DNA of 64,000 nucleotides from Phytophthora colocasiae (Eukaryota > Oomycota > Peronosporomycetes > Peronosporales > Peronosporaceae). The notes beneath the pieces were generated by a model. The model ran no database searches. It saw only the letters and a list, made by a program, of their open reading frames with translations, and was not told the DNA's origin. The translations under genes were made by a program, and so were the position numbers. This document shows, in pieces, positions 1-9,905 of the stretch. Position 1 is the first letter of the stretch, and each line of letters begins with the position of its first letter. The stretch is from assembly GCA_018806915.1 (NCBI GenBank), contig JAGKQI010000048.1, forward strand, positions 496,001-560,000. Direction: 5' to 3'.

Positions 1-64
1 CTGGACCACTGAGACTTCTCCCACAGGTGCTGCCGCTCTTCGTGCTCATCGTCCGTACCCCACG

Positions 65-940
65 GTGCTTCAAGCGTCCTCCCTGTCTGTCCGTCTCGCG
101 AGTGTCCAGCATCTGCGTCCTCCTGTTACAAAAGCTTCGTACGTGCATGACCTGGACGCTGGTTCGATCCTGACTCCGATCATTGAACCTAACGAGGAGG
201 AACCATTCCATTCGCTTATTATCAAATGGATGACAATCGACGCACCGCTCCAGTCTACAACTCTGGTCAAAGTACGAGACTTCGTCTGCATCGAAGCTAC
301 AGGGATCCTGCACCTCGAGAATGGCGACCGAGCTGGGTACCATTTGATCCACTCGATCGATTTTCCGCAGACAAAACCTCGACCAAACGTGATCCGCGGC
401 AATCTTTCATACTTTGGATTGTTCCGACAACTTGATCAGAACGTCATTGACGCATTTGGATCGAGTACTGTAGCCCCTGGAGGAGATGTCATGCGGTTTT
501 TTTCGCTTCGTGTGGCCACTGAAGCGCTTCTCTCAGCGAACAACCTCGTGTATTGTGGACAGATGAAGAAGTTGTCGTGGATGTTACAGCGCCAACACGC
601 GTCTAATGCACGTCAGAGCCAACGCAACGAGAAGTGTGTGATCTGCAGCAAAGATCCAACCTCTGGACTTCTACGTGGACTCGGGAAGAGCAGGTGTAAG
701 CTCTGCTACGGCTGCGTACATGTATGCTCCTCCTGTAAAATCCGAAGACGAATCAGCTTTATCACACTGGACGGGAAACTGACGCAGAGGAAAATCTCCT
801 TCTGTTCGAGATGTATCAGCACAAGTACAACACACAGCGCACTGGAGGCAGCGAGGGACAAAGCTACAGGCTACAAAGCCTATAAAGCTTTTTCGACATC
901 TTCTCAGTCCGATACATTGTCTGGAGATGAAATGTTTTAA
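65..940 (+). pseudogene. START-FYVE family copy 1, 5'-truncated
   Basis: The frame matches the downstream family members only from about position 131 (KASYVHDLD), which is residue ~131 in the intact copy at 7251-8456. The N-terminal 130 residues (helical start, KSKDNLHVY, MDDLMFGV) are absent and the bases before 131 do not encode them. The open frame starts at a GTG and no family-type ATG is visible. The rest is well kept: second half of the START-like lipid-binding fold, the CGQMKKLSW segment, then a C-terminal eight-Cys FYVE-type finger (CVIC, CKLC, CSSC, CSRC) and an acidic/serine tail. It is probably a 5'-truncated copy, although an upstream exon outside the window cannot be excluded. 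Confidence 0.75.
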
Positions 941-1773
941 GAAGCGGATTTTCACCGTAGAGAAATGGTGGGGGTTCCATGTTGAAGTGAATTGAATTGT
1001 AAAAGCCTTTTTTGTAAAGCTGTTGACTTGATCGTTTGAACCAACAGCAGTTCAAGAGATTGAGATGGGGGCTCCTGACTGTTGAGTCAAGCACAAATGT
1101 TACTTCACGATAGCCTATCCCATGGTGGTTCTTGATCTCCAGCTGAGAGATTTGAGTCGTTTAATAAAAAGGCAACCGACACAGCCAACCAGTTCCGTTC
1201 AATACAGTTCTTCGACGCTCTCTCCGGCTTCAGCGTTTTTTCAATGCGGTGCCACCATGTACATGGAGGCTAAACACTAAGAAGATTTCTGTTATTTATG
1301 TGAACTTTAACGCCTATAGAACTGGGTCAATTCACAATGGTTATGTAGTTTCACTATGGCTGAGTCAGCATCGAAGTCTACAACCTGCAGTATACATGTA
1401 TCACCGGTAGAACTCCATTCTGTTCCTTTTGAGCAGCATTGAAATCCTATAGAGATTACCTAGCCTCGTCTCTGATGCTGCGTTTAACGGGTTGCGGCAG
1501 CTGTGCCTTGTACGCACTACCTACGTGGTGAGCGGCAGATGGCTAAAGTCGATGGGCTTGGAGCTGTATCCAGTCGTTGATTTGAATGCTCGTGTCCAGT
1601 GCCTCGAGCTCTATTGTACGGGACAGTGCACTTGGCCCCACTCGAACTTCAACATCAGGTAGATCAAGGCGTGGTGCAGTCAAAACTGTCGCCACTGCGC
1701 AGCAAACACATAGAATCTATAGATAGATATCAAAGCTGCCCTCGGGGCCAAAATCGCTAAGCAGCGTTTATTT
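941..1773. other. Intergenic, no gene seen
   Basis: About 830 bases between START-FYVE copy 1 and the transposase-like exon. Both strands carry only short open frames without recognisable motifs. Confidence 0.5.
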
Positions 1774-1989
1774 TTGAGCGAGCACGGCATGCCTCAAGGC
1801 GTGGGTCTCACAGCTGGCGAGAAGAAGTTTGTGGTGAATGTACACAACTTCTTCACCGCTGCACGCACGCAAGGCCTTACACGAAGGGGACGAACGCGAG
1901 ACATTGTTGCAGAGTGTCTTGGGATCTCGTCTAACACTGTCAAGCGCGTGATGCGCGACTTTAGGAGGCAACCGGGCTTGCCGTTCGAG
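1774..1989 (+). pseudogene. Helix-turn-helix N-terminal fragment of a DDE-type transposase, possible exon
   Basis: The translation has a basic helix-turn-helix region (RGRTRDIVAECLGISSNTVK then RVMRDFRR) typical of the N-terminal DNA-binding part of oomycete DDE transposases. The open frame begins at TTG; the first ATG is at 1789. Directly after the LPFE codons comes GTGAGT at 1990, a consensus 5' splice donor. The fragment could therefore be a first exon, but no catalytic DDE domain follows in the next 600 bases. I read it as an orphan transposase fragment. Superfamily is uncertain (Tc1/mariner-like versus other). Confidence 0.45.
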
Positions 1990-2019
1990 GTGAGTTGGCC
2001 CAATTCCAGCAAAACATGA

Positions 2020-2616
2020 CAACTTGACGATTACAAATGAACCTCCTATATCTTATAAATGTGACGCGACAGTACACGGAGAGTACCAGTAGCGTTGCAC
2101 AGGTATCCTGTGCAAAATTAATATTTTGGTGGTACACATCATTTTCATGAGACACAGCAAGTTGCCTTTTCTCATGATCTTCATATGGTTTAGCTTCTCG
2201 CCCAATGAAATTCCTACATTTGCGGAGCCCTTTTCCCGAAACTTTTGGGCATTCAGATTCCTTGTGTTTAAGGGCATGTAGCGCCTAAACGAGAAGGAAT
2301 CTGGCAAAACGGACCTCATTTTTGGAACGAGAGCCGTGGTTTTACCCATATATCTAAATGTTGCATATGGTTTTCCAAAAATAAACCCTCCTAATGATGG
2401 TGGCAAAAGGACAAGATCTTAAGACCACATCAAATCCCTGAAAAACACCATGACACATGACAAACACAAAGCGGTGCAGTTTAGCTACAACATTACAAAA
2501 GGCGAACACAAGGAACGTCTAAGTGACCACACGGATTTGTGGGGAACCACAAAGGAACGTTGAGCAAATACCCCCTGCGCAATATTAGCCTATCCGTGAT
2601 CTCTCTTTAGTTACTT
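2020..2616. other. Non-coding stretch between transposase fragments
   Basis: No supported gene. The only sizeable frame is on the minus strand (2053-2406) and has no motif I recognise. Confidence 0.4.
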
Positions 2617-4556
2617 TTGTCCAATCAAAATTCTAGTCAAGGGATCGATCGATGGCAGTGGTTGCTCGAGTATCCGCTGCCACTCACTTCCGAACGAAGC
2701 CAACCACTCTCTACTTCCAAGATGCCAAGCCCTCGGCCCTGGAGTCTGCTCTGCAGCAGCTTTTTGCTCGAGGATGCAGCACTGTTGCTGCAAGACATGA
2801 AAACATGGAAGACTGTCAAGAGCCACCTCATGTCGTGCACTTCTTGCAGCATCAGCGCTCCGCACTCGATGCGCTACAAGGTGCTACGATGCGCCTGCAA
2901 CATTTGCAAGGATGCTGCCCCCTACTTTCCGTGCCCTTGGCGCCTAAAGGTGTTGGTGTGCCAAGAAAACCAAACGGTTGACATCTACGAGCACGGTCAG
3001 CATCATTCGCGAGCCCAGTCCCCCTCAAAGCGCGGTCTCACACCACTGCAGCGTGTTTTCATCAAGGAGCTCGCGCGCGAGAACCTCATGCCTCAGCTCA
3101 TTCTGCACGCTTTGGGGCGCAAGTTTAACCTCCGGCCTGCTACGCTACCATCGCTGCGAACGGTGCAAAATGTCGTGCACTACTACCGCCGCAGCCGCCT
3201 TGGAGGGAACGATAAGCACCGGGAGATAAAAGAGTTTGTCCGTCGCCTCGCATTTAGTGGACGTGAAGGCGAGCATGACGCCTTCACGTTCACTAACGAC
3301 TACGACGAGGATGGAGTGCCCATTGTGGGAAATGGATCGGACGCTCGTCCGTTCTTGAGTGGGCATGACGACCAAGGCACTTCTCCGCAATGCCGTCCGC
3401 GATTCCGGTACTTTTGTGCTGCACATGGATGCAACGTTTAAGTTGAATGCGGCCGGATACCCGGTCCTCGTGTGCGGCATCACCGATGCTGCGCGAACTT
3501 TCCATCTCGTGGCTATATTCATCTCATCGCAGATGCAAGAAGGGCATTTTGTTGCAGCGCTCGTCGCATTGCGACGTATGTATGCGCGTGTGAATGGCGC
3601 TGAGATTAACGTTAAGTACGTCCTTGGGGATGCTGATAAGGCCCAGCGCAACGCGTTTGCTGAAGTATTCGGGGCCGACTGTGACTTTAGCTATCTGATG
3701 TGTTTCTACCACGTCGTTGCTAAGCTACGTGAGAAGGCGCGATGCCTCAGTCAAGAGCTCTCGGCGTTAGTCTTTAAAGGGTCTACGATCTCCACTTCTG
3801 TGCCAGTGAAACTGAATACGAGAACCGAAAGACGGCCATGCTGGAGACGTGGGCTGCGCACCCAGACTTGTTGGCCTTCAGCGCCTACGTCAAGACGCAA
3901 TGGTTGCAAGGGCACTTTACAAAGTGGCAGTGCTACCATACGCCACCGGGGTTCGCCACCACCAACAACCCCGTTGAGCAGTTCAACCGGGCACTAAAGC
4001 GCGACTACACGCACCACCGGCAGCTCAAGATGGGGCTGCTGCTCGTGCAGCTACTTGATTGCTGCAACCACCGATCCATGGCTCTGCCGATTTTCTCGCT
4101 GAAGCCGACATGCCCTGTGACGCTACGGACGCGTACGAGTGGCCTCCGACGCCGCGATTTGCTGCAGGAGAACGTCGTGACGCGCAGCAGCATAGACTTT
4201 CTTCTCGGGGATGCGGACCCAGAGCTAGTGCACGTCCGAGCAGTTGCTCCTCCCGGTCGTTCATTCCTGAGCTGAATCGCGCGCGTGAAGAGATGGAAAT
4301 TTCCGCTCAGTTTGGGGTGCAGTACGCTCGCATGGAGATTGAAGGTCAACCACGCACGGGGTGGCCTGTCGATCTGCGCACTGCATTCTGCCCGTGCCGC
4401 TACTACCTGAAGATGGGGTATTGCTGCCACCTGCTGTTCGCCCAGCAGTCGCGCATGGTGGTGGATGCAGCTGGCGACGAGGTGCTCGTGAACCGCAAGC
4501 GACTCAAGAAGGCTGGTCGTCCCCAGAATGCCGGTCATGCCCTTCAGCGTCTGTGA
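2617..4556 (+). pseudogene. Decayed MULE (Mutator-like) transposase
   Basis: Four consecutive, overlapping frames together read as one MULE transposase with frameshifts near 3.35-3.44, 3.8 and 4.1-4.27 kb. The first (2617-3441) has a Cys/His-rich segment CNICKD...HGQHH resembling a FLYWCH/WRKY-like DNA-binding finger, then a helical linker. The second (3359-3997) has the MULE catalytic core: FVLHMDATFKLN and YVLGDADKAQRNA, carrying two acidic residues, and the CFYHV segment. The third (3838-4275) has NPVEQFNRALKRDY. The fourth (within 4059-4556) has a SWIM finger, CPCRYYLKMGYCCH. Expected domain order is preserved, so this is an old single insertion broken by indels. No terminal inverted repeats were identified. 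It cannot encode an active enzyme as it stands. Confidence 0.85.
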
Positions 4557-5273
4557 TTCAGAGTAATTGCAATGGCCGCCACCGAGTTGTAACTGCATTG
4601 CTCGTGCGTCGTAGGACATGTAGGAGCAGCATCGTCGAATAAAACAACACTAACGAGATGAAAATGCTCACATAATTCATTATTTCATATTACCTACAAC
4701 CATAACAACCCAAAGTATTAGCTCATGATGCAAGACACAGCTTCACGCATTCATACACACGCACCATTTGTACAACACCGAGTCTTGCCGTGACACCACG
4801 TGTACCAAGCACAGCTGCCCACGAAGACGTGCCGGTCGTTGAGGTCTCTCGGCTACTGAGCCCTTCATGTCCTGCAAGCCACGCCCTGCCAGCCTCCGAG
4901 CCCCGCCAGCCGCCGAGCGCTTCCAACCGTCCGAGCACTTCCAACGCTTCCAACCGTCCGAGCACTGCCAGCCTCCGAGCCGCTCGTCCCGATCCCACCG
5001 AGGCCGTCGCCGCCGTCGGCCCTTGAGAGCGCGCTGCTGCCTCCGGCCGCTGAGTCTGCAACGCGCCACGAAATCTTGAATGAGAGTCACCGATCAACCA
5101 CCCGTTGGGGGAGGGCTAGGGATAAACAATTTTTCGCCACGCCACCATCCAGCCTCGTTTCTGCCATTGTGCTGAGCTGGGCTTTATGGTGTTGATCAGG
5201 GGTTTTGAGGTGTTTATCGTATTTTGTGTGGCAAAAGTGGGTCCAAGTTCATTGTCCCCTACAAAATATTACT
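4557..5273. other. Intergenic, GC-rich imperfect repeats
   Basis: No supported gene. Long frames on the minus strand (4723-5097) have a strongly biased composition produced by the short repeats at about 4915-4990 and are not credible proteins. Confidence 0.5.
4915..4990. repeat. Imperfect short tandem repeat, unit about 18-27 bp
   Basis: The string CTTCCAACCGTCCGAGCAC recurs with intervening CTTCCAACG and GCCAGCCTCCGAGC variants, which gives the low-complexity frames seen here. Confidence 0.6.
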
Positions 5274-5293
5274 GTTCACTTTTGTATTTGCAG
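5274..5293 (+). promoter_or_regulatory. Candidate oomycete Initiator-like core promoter
   Basis: GTTCACTTTTGTATTTGCAG lies 36 bases before the ATG at 5329. It resembles the oomycete Inr (TCAYTTYY) followed by a flanking T-rich element. Match is by eye and weaker than at the other family members. Confidence 0.35.
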
Positions 5294-5328
5294 TTGAGTG
5301 TTCACAGCTTTCAACTGTACTGTCCACA

Positions 5329-6522
5329 ATGAAAGGTCGATTCATCGTCAATCCTTTTCAGGAACTAAACCTCTCCATTGCGGACCGTGTTCAGCTCGAA
5401 GACCTTGCCAACCAATGTATCACGACCAACCTCGAATATTGCACCAAGTTTACAGCCAACAAGCGTGTAGTGGATACCAGACGTTGGAAATTGCTTAAGG
5501 AAGGCGAGAAGCTCAAAGTCTACTCGGAACGATCGGGAGTCGCAATCCCTGCGTCGGTACAGGGAAACGAACCGACAGGATCCGGATTGCCAATGCTTCT
5601 CTGTGTCGGAACGATGGAGGGGAAATTAGATGACTTGATGTTTGGAGTGATCAGCGAAAACCTCGAGACCATGCGCGTCAAGGCTTCGTACGTGGACGAC
5701 CTCAGTGGAGCAGCCGTTCTGGACGATGTGTGTGTACCCACCGAGGAGAAGCCGTTCCAGTCGCTTGTGATCAAGTGGATGGAGCTGGATATCCCGTTCC
5801 GATCGACCAATTTGGTTAAGAACCGCGACTACGTCTATCTGGAAGGCACAGGTTACCTCCGAAACGATCAGAACGAGCGGATTGGCTACCACTTGCTTCA
5901 CTCAGTGAGCTTTCCGGAGACCCACCAGCTCCCGAACCGTGTCCGAGGCAATATGTCCCTTATCAGCTTTTGGCGTCAAATTGGGACCAACACGATGGAA
6001 ATGTACGCCACTGGGGTCATGGACCCCGTCGATACCGGTTTAATCCGGAAGCTGGTGGTCCCGAATATGGCCAATGTCTTCATCTCTACGCTGAAATACG
6101 CCTATTGCGGCCAGATGCGCAAACTCACGTACATGTTGGACAAGAAGTACGCTGAGTCCAGGATGCGTGGCGCCCCGAACAAGAGCAGGATCTGTGTCAC
6201 CTGCTCGTCACCGGTAAACAGTCGGCGTCTTGGTGATTTCGGCAAGAGCAGCAGCACGTGTAAGTTGTGCTTTGGCTTTGTGTGCACGGCCTGCAAGATC
6301 ACGCGCAAGTTGAGCTTCGTGGACCCCGATTTGTTGCTGTCACAACGTAAGGTGACATTCTGCACTGCGTGTATCAGCGAAGTGACCAGTATGAGTGCTG
6401 TTGACGTCGCTAGGGCTCAAATTGCAGCGCAAAAACTCGCGAGAAGTGAAAGAACTAGCTTCATGAGAACGTTGTCTTCTGACGATAGTAGTGTCGATGC
6501 CTCGGTTTCCAGCGGGCATTAA
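5329..6522 (+). CDS. START-FYVE family protein, copy 2
   Basis: A 397-residue protein. I chose the ATG at 5329 (MKGRFIVNPFQELNLS) because it aligns with the start of the other copies; the frame stays open upstream to a non-ATG codon at 5224, but that extension is not shared. Residues ~1-270 form a START-like lipid-binding domain (GKLDDLMFGV, VKASYVDDL, LVIKWMELDIPF, LVKNRDYVYLEGTG, CGQMRKLTYML). Residues ~300-365 form an eight-Cys FYVE-type finger (CVTC, CKLC, CTAC, CTAC) and a serine-rich tail follows. Within this cluster it is the most divergent full-length copy. The finger lacks the RRHHCR basic patch of canonical FYVE domains, so phosphoinositide binding is not assured. No signal peptide or membrane segment; a cytosolic lipid-binding or adaptor role is inferred. 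Confidence 0.88.
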   Translation: MKGRFIVNPFQELNLSIADRVQLEDLANQCITTNLEYCTKFTANKRVVDTRRWKLLKEGEKLKVYSERSGVAIPASVQGNEPTGSGLPMLLCVGTMEGKLDDLMFGVISENLETMRVKASYVDDLSGAAVLDDVCVPTEEKPFQSLVIKWMELDIPFRSTNLVKNRDYVYLEGTGYLRNDQNERIGYHLLHSVSFPETHQLPNRVRGNMSLISFWRQIGTNTMEMYATGVMDPVDTGLIRKLVVPNMANVFISTLKYAYCGQMRKLTYMLDKKYAESRMRGAPNKSRICVTCSSPVNSRRLGDFGKSSSTCKLCFGFVCTACKITRKLSFVDPDLLLSQRKVTFCTACISEVTSMSAVDVARAQIAAQKLARSERTSFMRTLSSDDSSVDASVSSGH

Positions 6523-7204
6523 TTAATCCAAGCCTTTTGTAGGACTTCAACAATATATTGCAATCAATATATTGTACCATTTATTGTGAAGTTGAAGCGG
6601 TATCCAGTGGATACTATCCACAGCCTCCAGTGATGACATCGTGGACCACCACGTTGGCAGGTGTAGTGCAACTACACTTGCTAAAGGCTGTCTGTCCTGT
6701 TGACTCACTGTCGTTCAACGGCTCGTTGATACGCACGTGTACCGCTACCGACGTTGGTAAAGGTTAACTTTTAGTGGACCTCCGTACTAGTATTGCAGAC
6801 CGATGCTACCAGGTATTTGAAGAAGATACTAGTACTTCCTTGGGTAGTGCCAAAGTATAACGTCGAACCCGCGGAGTCGACATTCATTAATGTGGGAGAT
6901 TTGGAGGAAGTTCGGTTCGATCTGACTCGAATCCTAAGCCTGTGCGTACTCAGCTAAGCGCTTTCGCCGTCAATGCTCGAGGCGAAACAAGGAATGACCT
7001 CCGAATGAAGCCTGTAACGCTTAAGTTTAGCCGAAGTAAATCGTTGCACAACTCGCTAGATTGCGTGAAGCACTTTGTACAGTGTGTATTTTCTACTGTA
7101 GCAACAGGTTCTTCTCATCGTCTCTCCATCCTCCAGCAACATCTCTGTTGGACGGGCCCCAAGCACGTGCGGTTGCAACTGTATGAACGACTCGAGTCAA
7201 GAGC
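6523..7204. other. Intergenic, no gene seen
   Basis: About 680 bases between copies 2 and 3. AT-rich near 6550-6580 with a short repeated CAATATATTG. Only short frames without motifs. Confidence 0.5.
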
Positions 7205-7222
7205 CCTCAGTTGACAATTTAC
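7205..7222 (+). promoter_or_regulatory. Initiator-like motif shared by the START-FYVE genes
   Basis: CCTCAGTTGACAATTTAC lies 28 bases before the ATG at 7251. The pattern TCA(G)TTG..AATTT also precedes the copies at 9906-11108 and 15636-16835 and fits the oomycete Inr plus flanking element. Confidence 0.5.
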
Positions 7223-7250
7223 ACTGGGAAGGTCGCAAGTACTGGGCCAA

Positions 7251-8456
7251 ATGACCAAGGACCGCTTCATCAACGCGAATCCGTATCCGGAGGTCCACGT
7301 GTCCGAGGAAGAGCGGCAACAACTGATTGACCTCGTCAATGAATACGTGACCGACTACTTCCACAAGTACGAGGAGTTCGTGGTCGTTGATAAGCGCCAA
7401 GTGGATGAAAAGCGGTGGAAGCCTGTCAAGTCCAAGGACAACCTTCACGTCTACACTGAGCGCACTCGGAAAGAACTGACTCGGATGGGGATTGAACCGG
7501 AAAACTGCCTAAGTGAGACCCAGCGTTTAACTCAACCAGCTAAAGATCTACCGGTGATGTTAAGTGTCGGGACGTTCGTCGGTCAGATGGATGACCTCAT
7601 GTTCGGTGTCGTAAATCCGACACTGGACGTCATGAGGATCAAAGCCTCGTACGTCCACGACTTGGACAGTGCAGCAGTGCTGTGTCCGGTGGTGGAACCA
7701 AGTGAAGAGGAGCCTTTCCGATCTCTCGTGATTAAGTGGATGACTATCGACGTGCCCTTGCAGTCCACAAACTTAGTCAAAAGTCGAGACTATGTGTACA
7801 TTGAGGCTACCGGAATCTTGTACTTTGCGAACGGAGACCGAGTGGGCTACCACTTGCTGCACTCCATCAGCTTCCCACAGACCAAACCGCTGCCAAATAA
7901 AATCCGGGGAAACCTCTCCATCTTCGGGTTCTTCCGACAAATCGACCACAATGTGATCGACAACTATGCGAGTGGAACGATGGATCCTGGAGGAGATATC
8001 AAGCGTTTTATCCTGATCCCAGCGGCTGCCGGAGCGTTATTATCCGCGACCAACTACGTGTACTGTGGACAGATGAAGAAGCTCTCGTGGTTGTTACAGC
8101 GTCGACATTCGACCCACGAACGACTAGCTCATATGCAAGAACGACAAGCGTGTGTCATGTGCGCGAAGAAGGCCAACTCAGGGCTTCTAAAAGGTCTCGG
8201 CTGGAGCTCGTGCAAGTTGTGCTACAGCCGCGTGTGCAACTCATGCAAGATCCGCAAGCGTATCAGCTTCATCGCACTGGACAAGAAGCTCATTCAGCGG
8301 AAAATCACATTCTGCGCCAAGTGTGTGACGGAGGCAACATCTTGGAACGCTCAAGAGCCTGCAAGAGATCAAGCGGTTGGCTATGAGGCATACAAGGCCT
8401 TCTCCTCTTGCTCTCAGTCGGACACGTCGGACACGTCTGTCGAAGAGAGGTGGTAG
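7251..8456 (+). CDS. START-FYVE family protein, copy 3
   Basis: A complete 401-residue protein and the clearest member of the cluster. Residues ~20-275 are a START-like domain (MDDLMFGVVNPTLD, RIKASYVHDLDSAAV, LVIKWMTIDVPL, YVYIEATGIL, GDRVGYHLLHS). A FYVE-type zinc finger follows with Cys pairs at 301/304, 321/324, 329/332 and 355/358, which is FYVE spacing (x2, x16, x2, x4, x2, x22, x2). The WxxD and RRHHCR motifs that bind PI3P are missing. The C-terminus is rich in Ser and Asp. It probably binds a lipid or membrane surface in the cytosol; ligand unknown. The ATG at 7251 is preceded at 28 bases by an Inr-like motif. Its nearest paralogue here is the minus-strand copy at 9906-11108, suggesting a fairly recent duplication. 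Confidence 0.92.
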   Translation: MTKDRFINANPYPEVHVSEEERQQLIDLVNEYVTDYFHKYEEFVVVDKRQVDEKRWKPVKSKDNLHVYTERTRKELTRMGIEPENCLSETQRLTQPAKDLPVMLSVGTFVGQMDDLMFGVVNPTLDVMRIKASYVHDLDSAAVLCPVVEPSEEEPFRSLVIKWMTIDVPLQSTNLVKSRDYVYIEATGILYFANGDRVGYHLLHSISFPQTKPLPNKIRGNLSIFGFFRQIDHNVIDNYASGTMDPGGDIKRFILIPAAAGALLSATNYVYCGQMKKLSWLLQRRHSTHERLAHMQERQACVMCAKKANSGLLKGLGWSSCKLCYSRVCNSCKIRKRISFIALDKKLIQRKITFCAKCVTEATSWNAQEPARDQAVGYEAYKAFSSCSQSDTSDTSVEERW

Positions 8457-8815
8457 GTTGCGACCTCATTGATGCGTGAAGAAGTACATGTCTCGTTAGT
8501 TGTCGGGTGGTGGCGAATGCTTCAAGAACTTTGAGTAGAGTTGTCTTTGACGTGGTGGTCTGGAAAACTGTCACGTGCTTGATGCTAGAGCTGTGTTGTG
8601 TACATGCTGAAACGCAGAAACTTTGACAGGTAAGGATACCTGCAGCTCCACCGAGATGTCTACCAAAAGTTTCCTGACCACGTAGTGATCAATTATCACC
8701 AACCACTTCTGAAGTGAACTGTCGGATCTGTACCCTTGTGGACCTCGTCAAGGATACATCCCTTGTCGTGCCATATCCACTTCCAATTCTACTTGGTGCT
8801 AGCAACGTCTCAATA

Positions 8816-9886
8816 ATGAGGAAGGAACGTTTCCATTCGAATCCATATCCAAGCATTGAGATATCCGAGCAAGACCATGCGCTATTACTATCCCTCACCA
8901 ACACGCTCATCCAGCAGAATTTTGACAAGTACCAGAGCTTTGTACTACACGACAAGCGTCAGGTGGATCTCAATCGCTGGAAACGAGTCAAGTCTCGCAA
9001 TGATATCCACATCCACGTGCGACGGGAAGACCCAGACGAAATCCAAGACGGCAGGAATAAAGCCACCCCAGTGATGCTCAGTGTGGGGACGTTCCCTGGT
9101 AAAATGGACGACCTCATGCTGGAACCCGACACTTGACACTATGTGCCAACAGTGGAAGATCCTTTCCTGTCCGTCGTCGTGAAATGGATGCAGCGAGACC
9201 TCCCATTAGAGTCCACAAGTTATTTTGTCTACGTCGAGGCCACGGGCATCCTCCAGTTCCCAAATAGAGAACGAGTGGGTTACCATTTGATGCATTCGAT
9301 CTCATTTCCTCATACACCCCCGCTCCCTAACATTGTGCGTGGGAATCTGTCAATTTGCTGCATGTTCCGTCAATTGAGTGAGAATTCCATCGACAATCAC
9401 TCGTTCAGCACTTTAGAGCCTGGAGGGGAATTACCACGCTTCCTCATGCTCCCAATTGCTGCCGAGTGTCTGCTTTCAGCTACAAATTACTAACCGTGCG
9501 GACAAATGACTAAACTGGCTTGGATGATGCAACGAAGACGTTCTGGGATGCCTCGTAGTACCCAATTTGAGCCTAAAGCCTGTGCAATGTGTTCGAAAGG
9601 CATTTCAAGGGGAAGATTGGGAAGTATTGGACGCAGTACTTGCAAAGTCTGCTTTAATCCAGTCTGCGGTTCCTGTAAAGTGCGGAAACGTCTGAGTATG
9701 ATCGCTCCTGACGGTAAAATGCTGCAGCCCAAGGTCACATTCTGTGCTCTTTGTGCTGGCGATGCATCGAGACTTGACGCACTGGAAGTGGCTCGAGAGA
9801 TGGCTAAGGGATATGACGCTTATAAGCCGCTCTACTCTTCGTCACTGTTGACATCGTCGTCACTATCAGATTCAGATCGGTCATAA
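8816..9886 (+). pseudogene. START-FYVE family copy 4, two stops and an internal deletion
   Basis: Starts at ATG 8816 (MRKERFHSNPYPSIEIS) and reads in a single frame with two in-frame stops: TGA at 9134-9136 and TAA at 9491-9493. The first follows MDDLM, where some 25 codons covering the FGVVNPTLD to DLDSAAV segment have been lost. A second small gap removes LVKSRD. The TAA stands where other copies have the NYVYCGQM tyrosine or valine codon. The FYVE finger (CAMC, CKVC, CGSC, CALC) is still readable to 9886. It ends 20 bases from the end of the convergent copy at 9906, so the two 3' ends almost touch. Confidence 0.88.
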
Positions 9887-9905
9887 GTTATGAGAATTTA
9901 ACCAT

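Noticed and set aside
4723..5097. Minus-strand frames of 115-124 residues
   Set aside because: Caused by short GC-rich tandem repeats; opposite-strand frames of similar length exist over the same bases.
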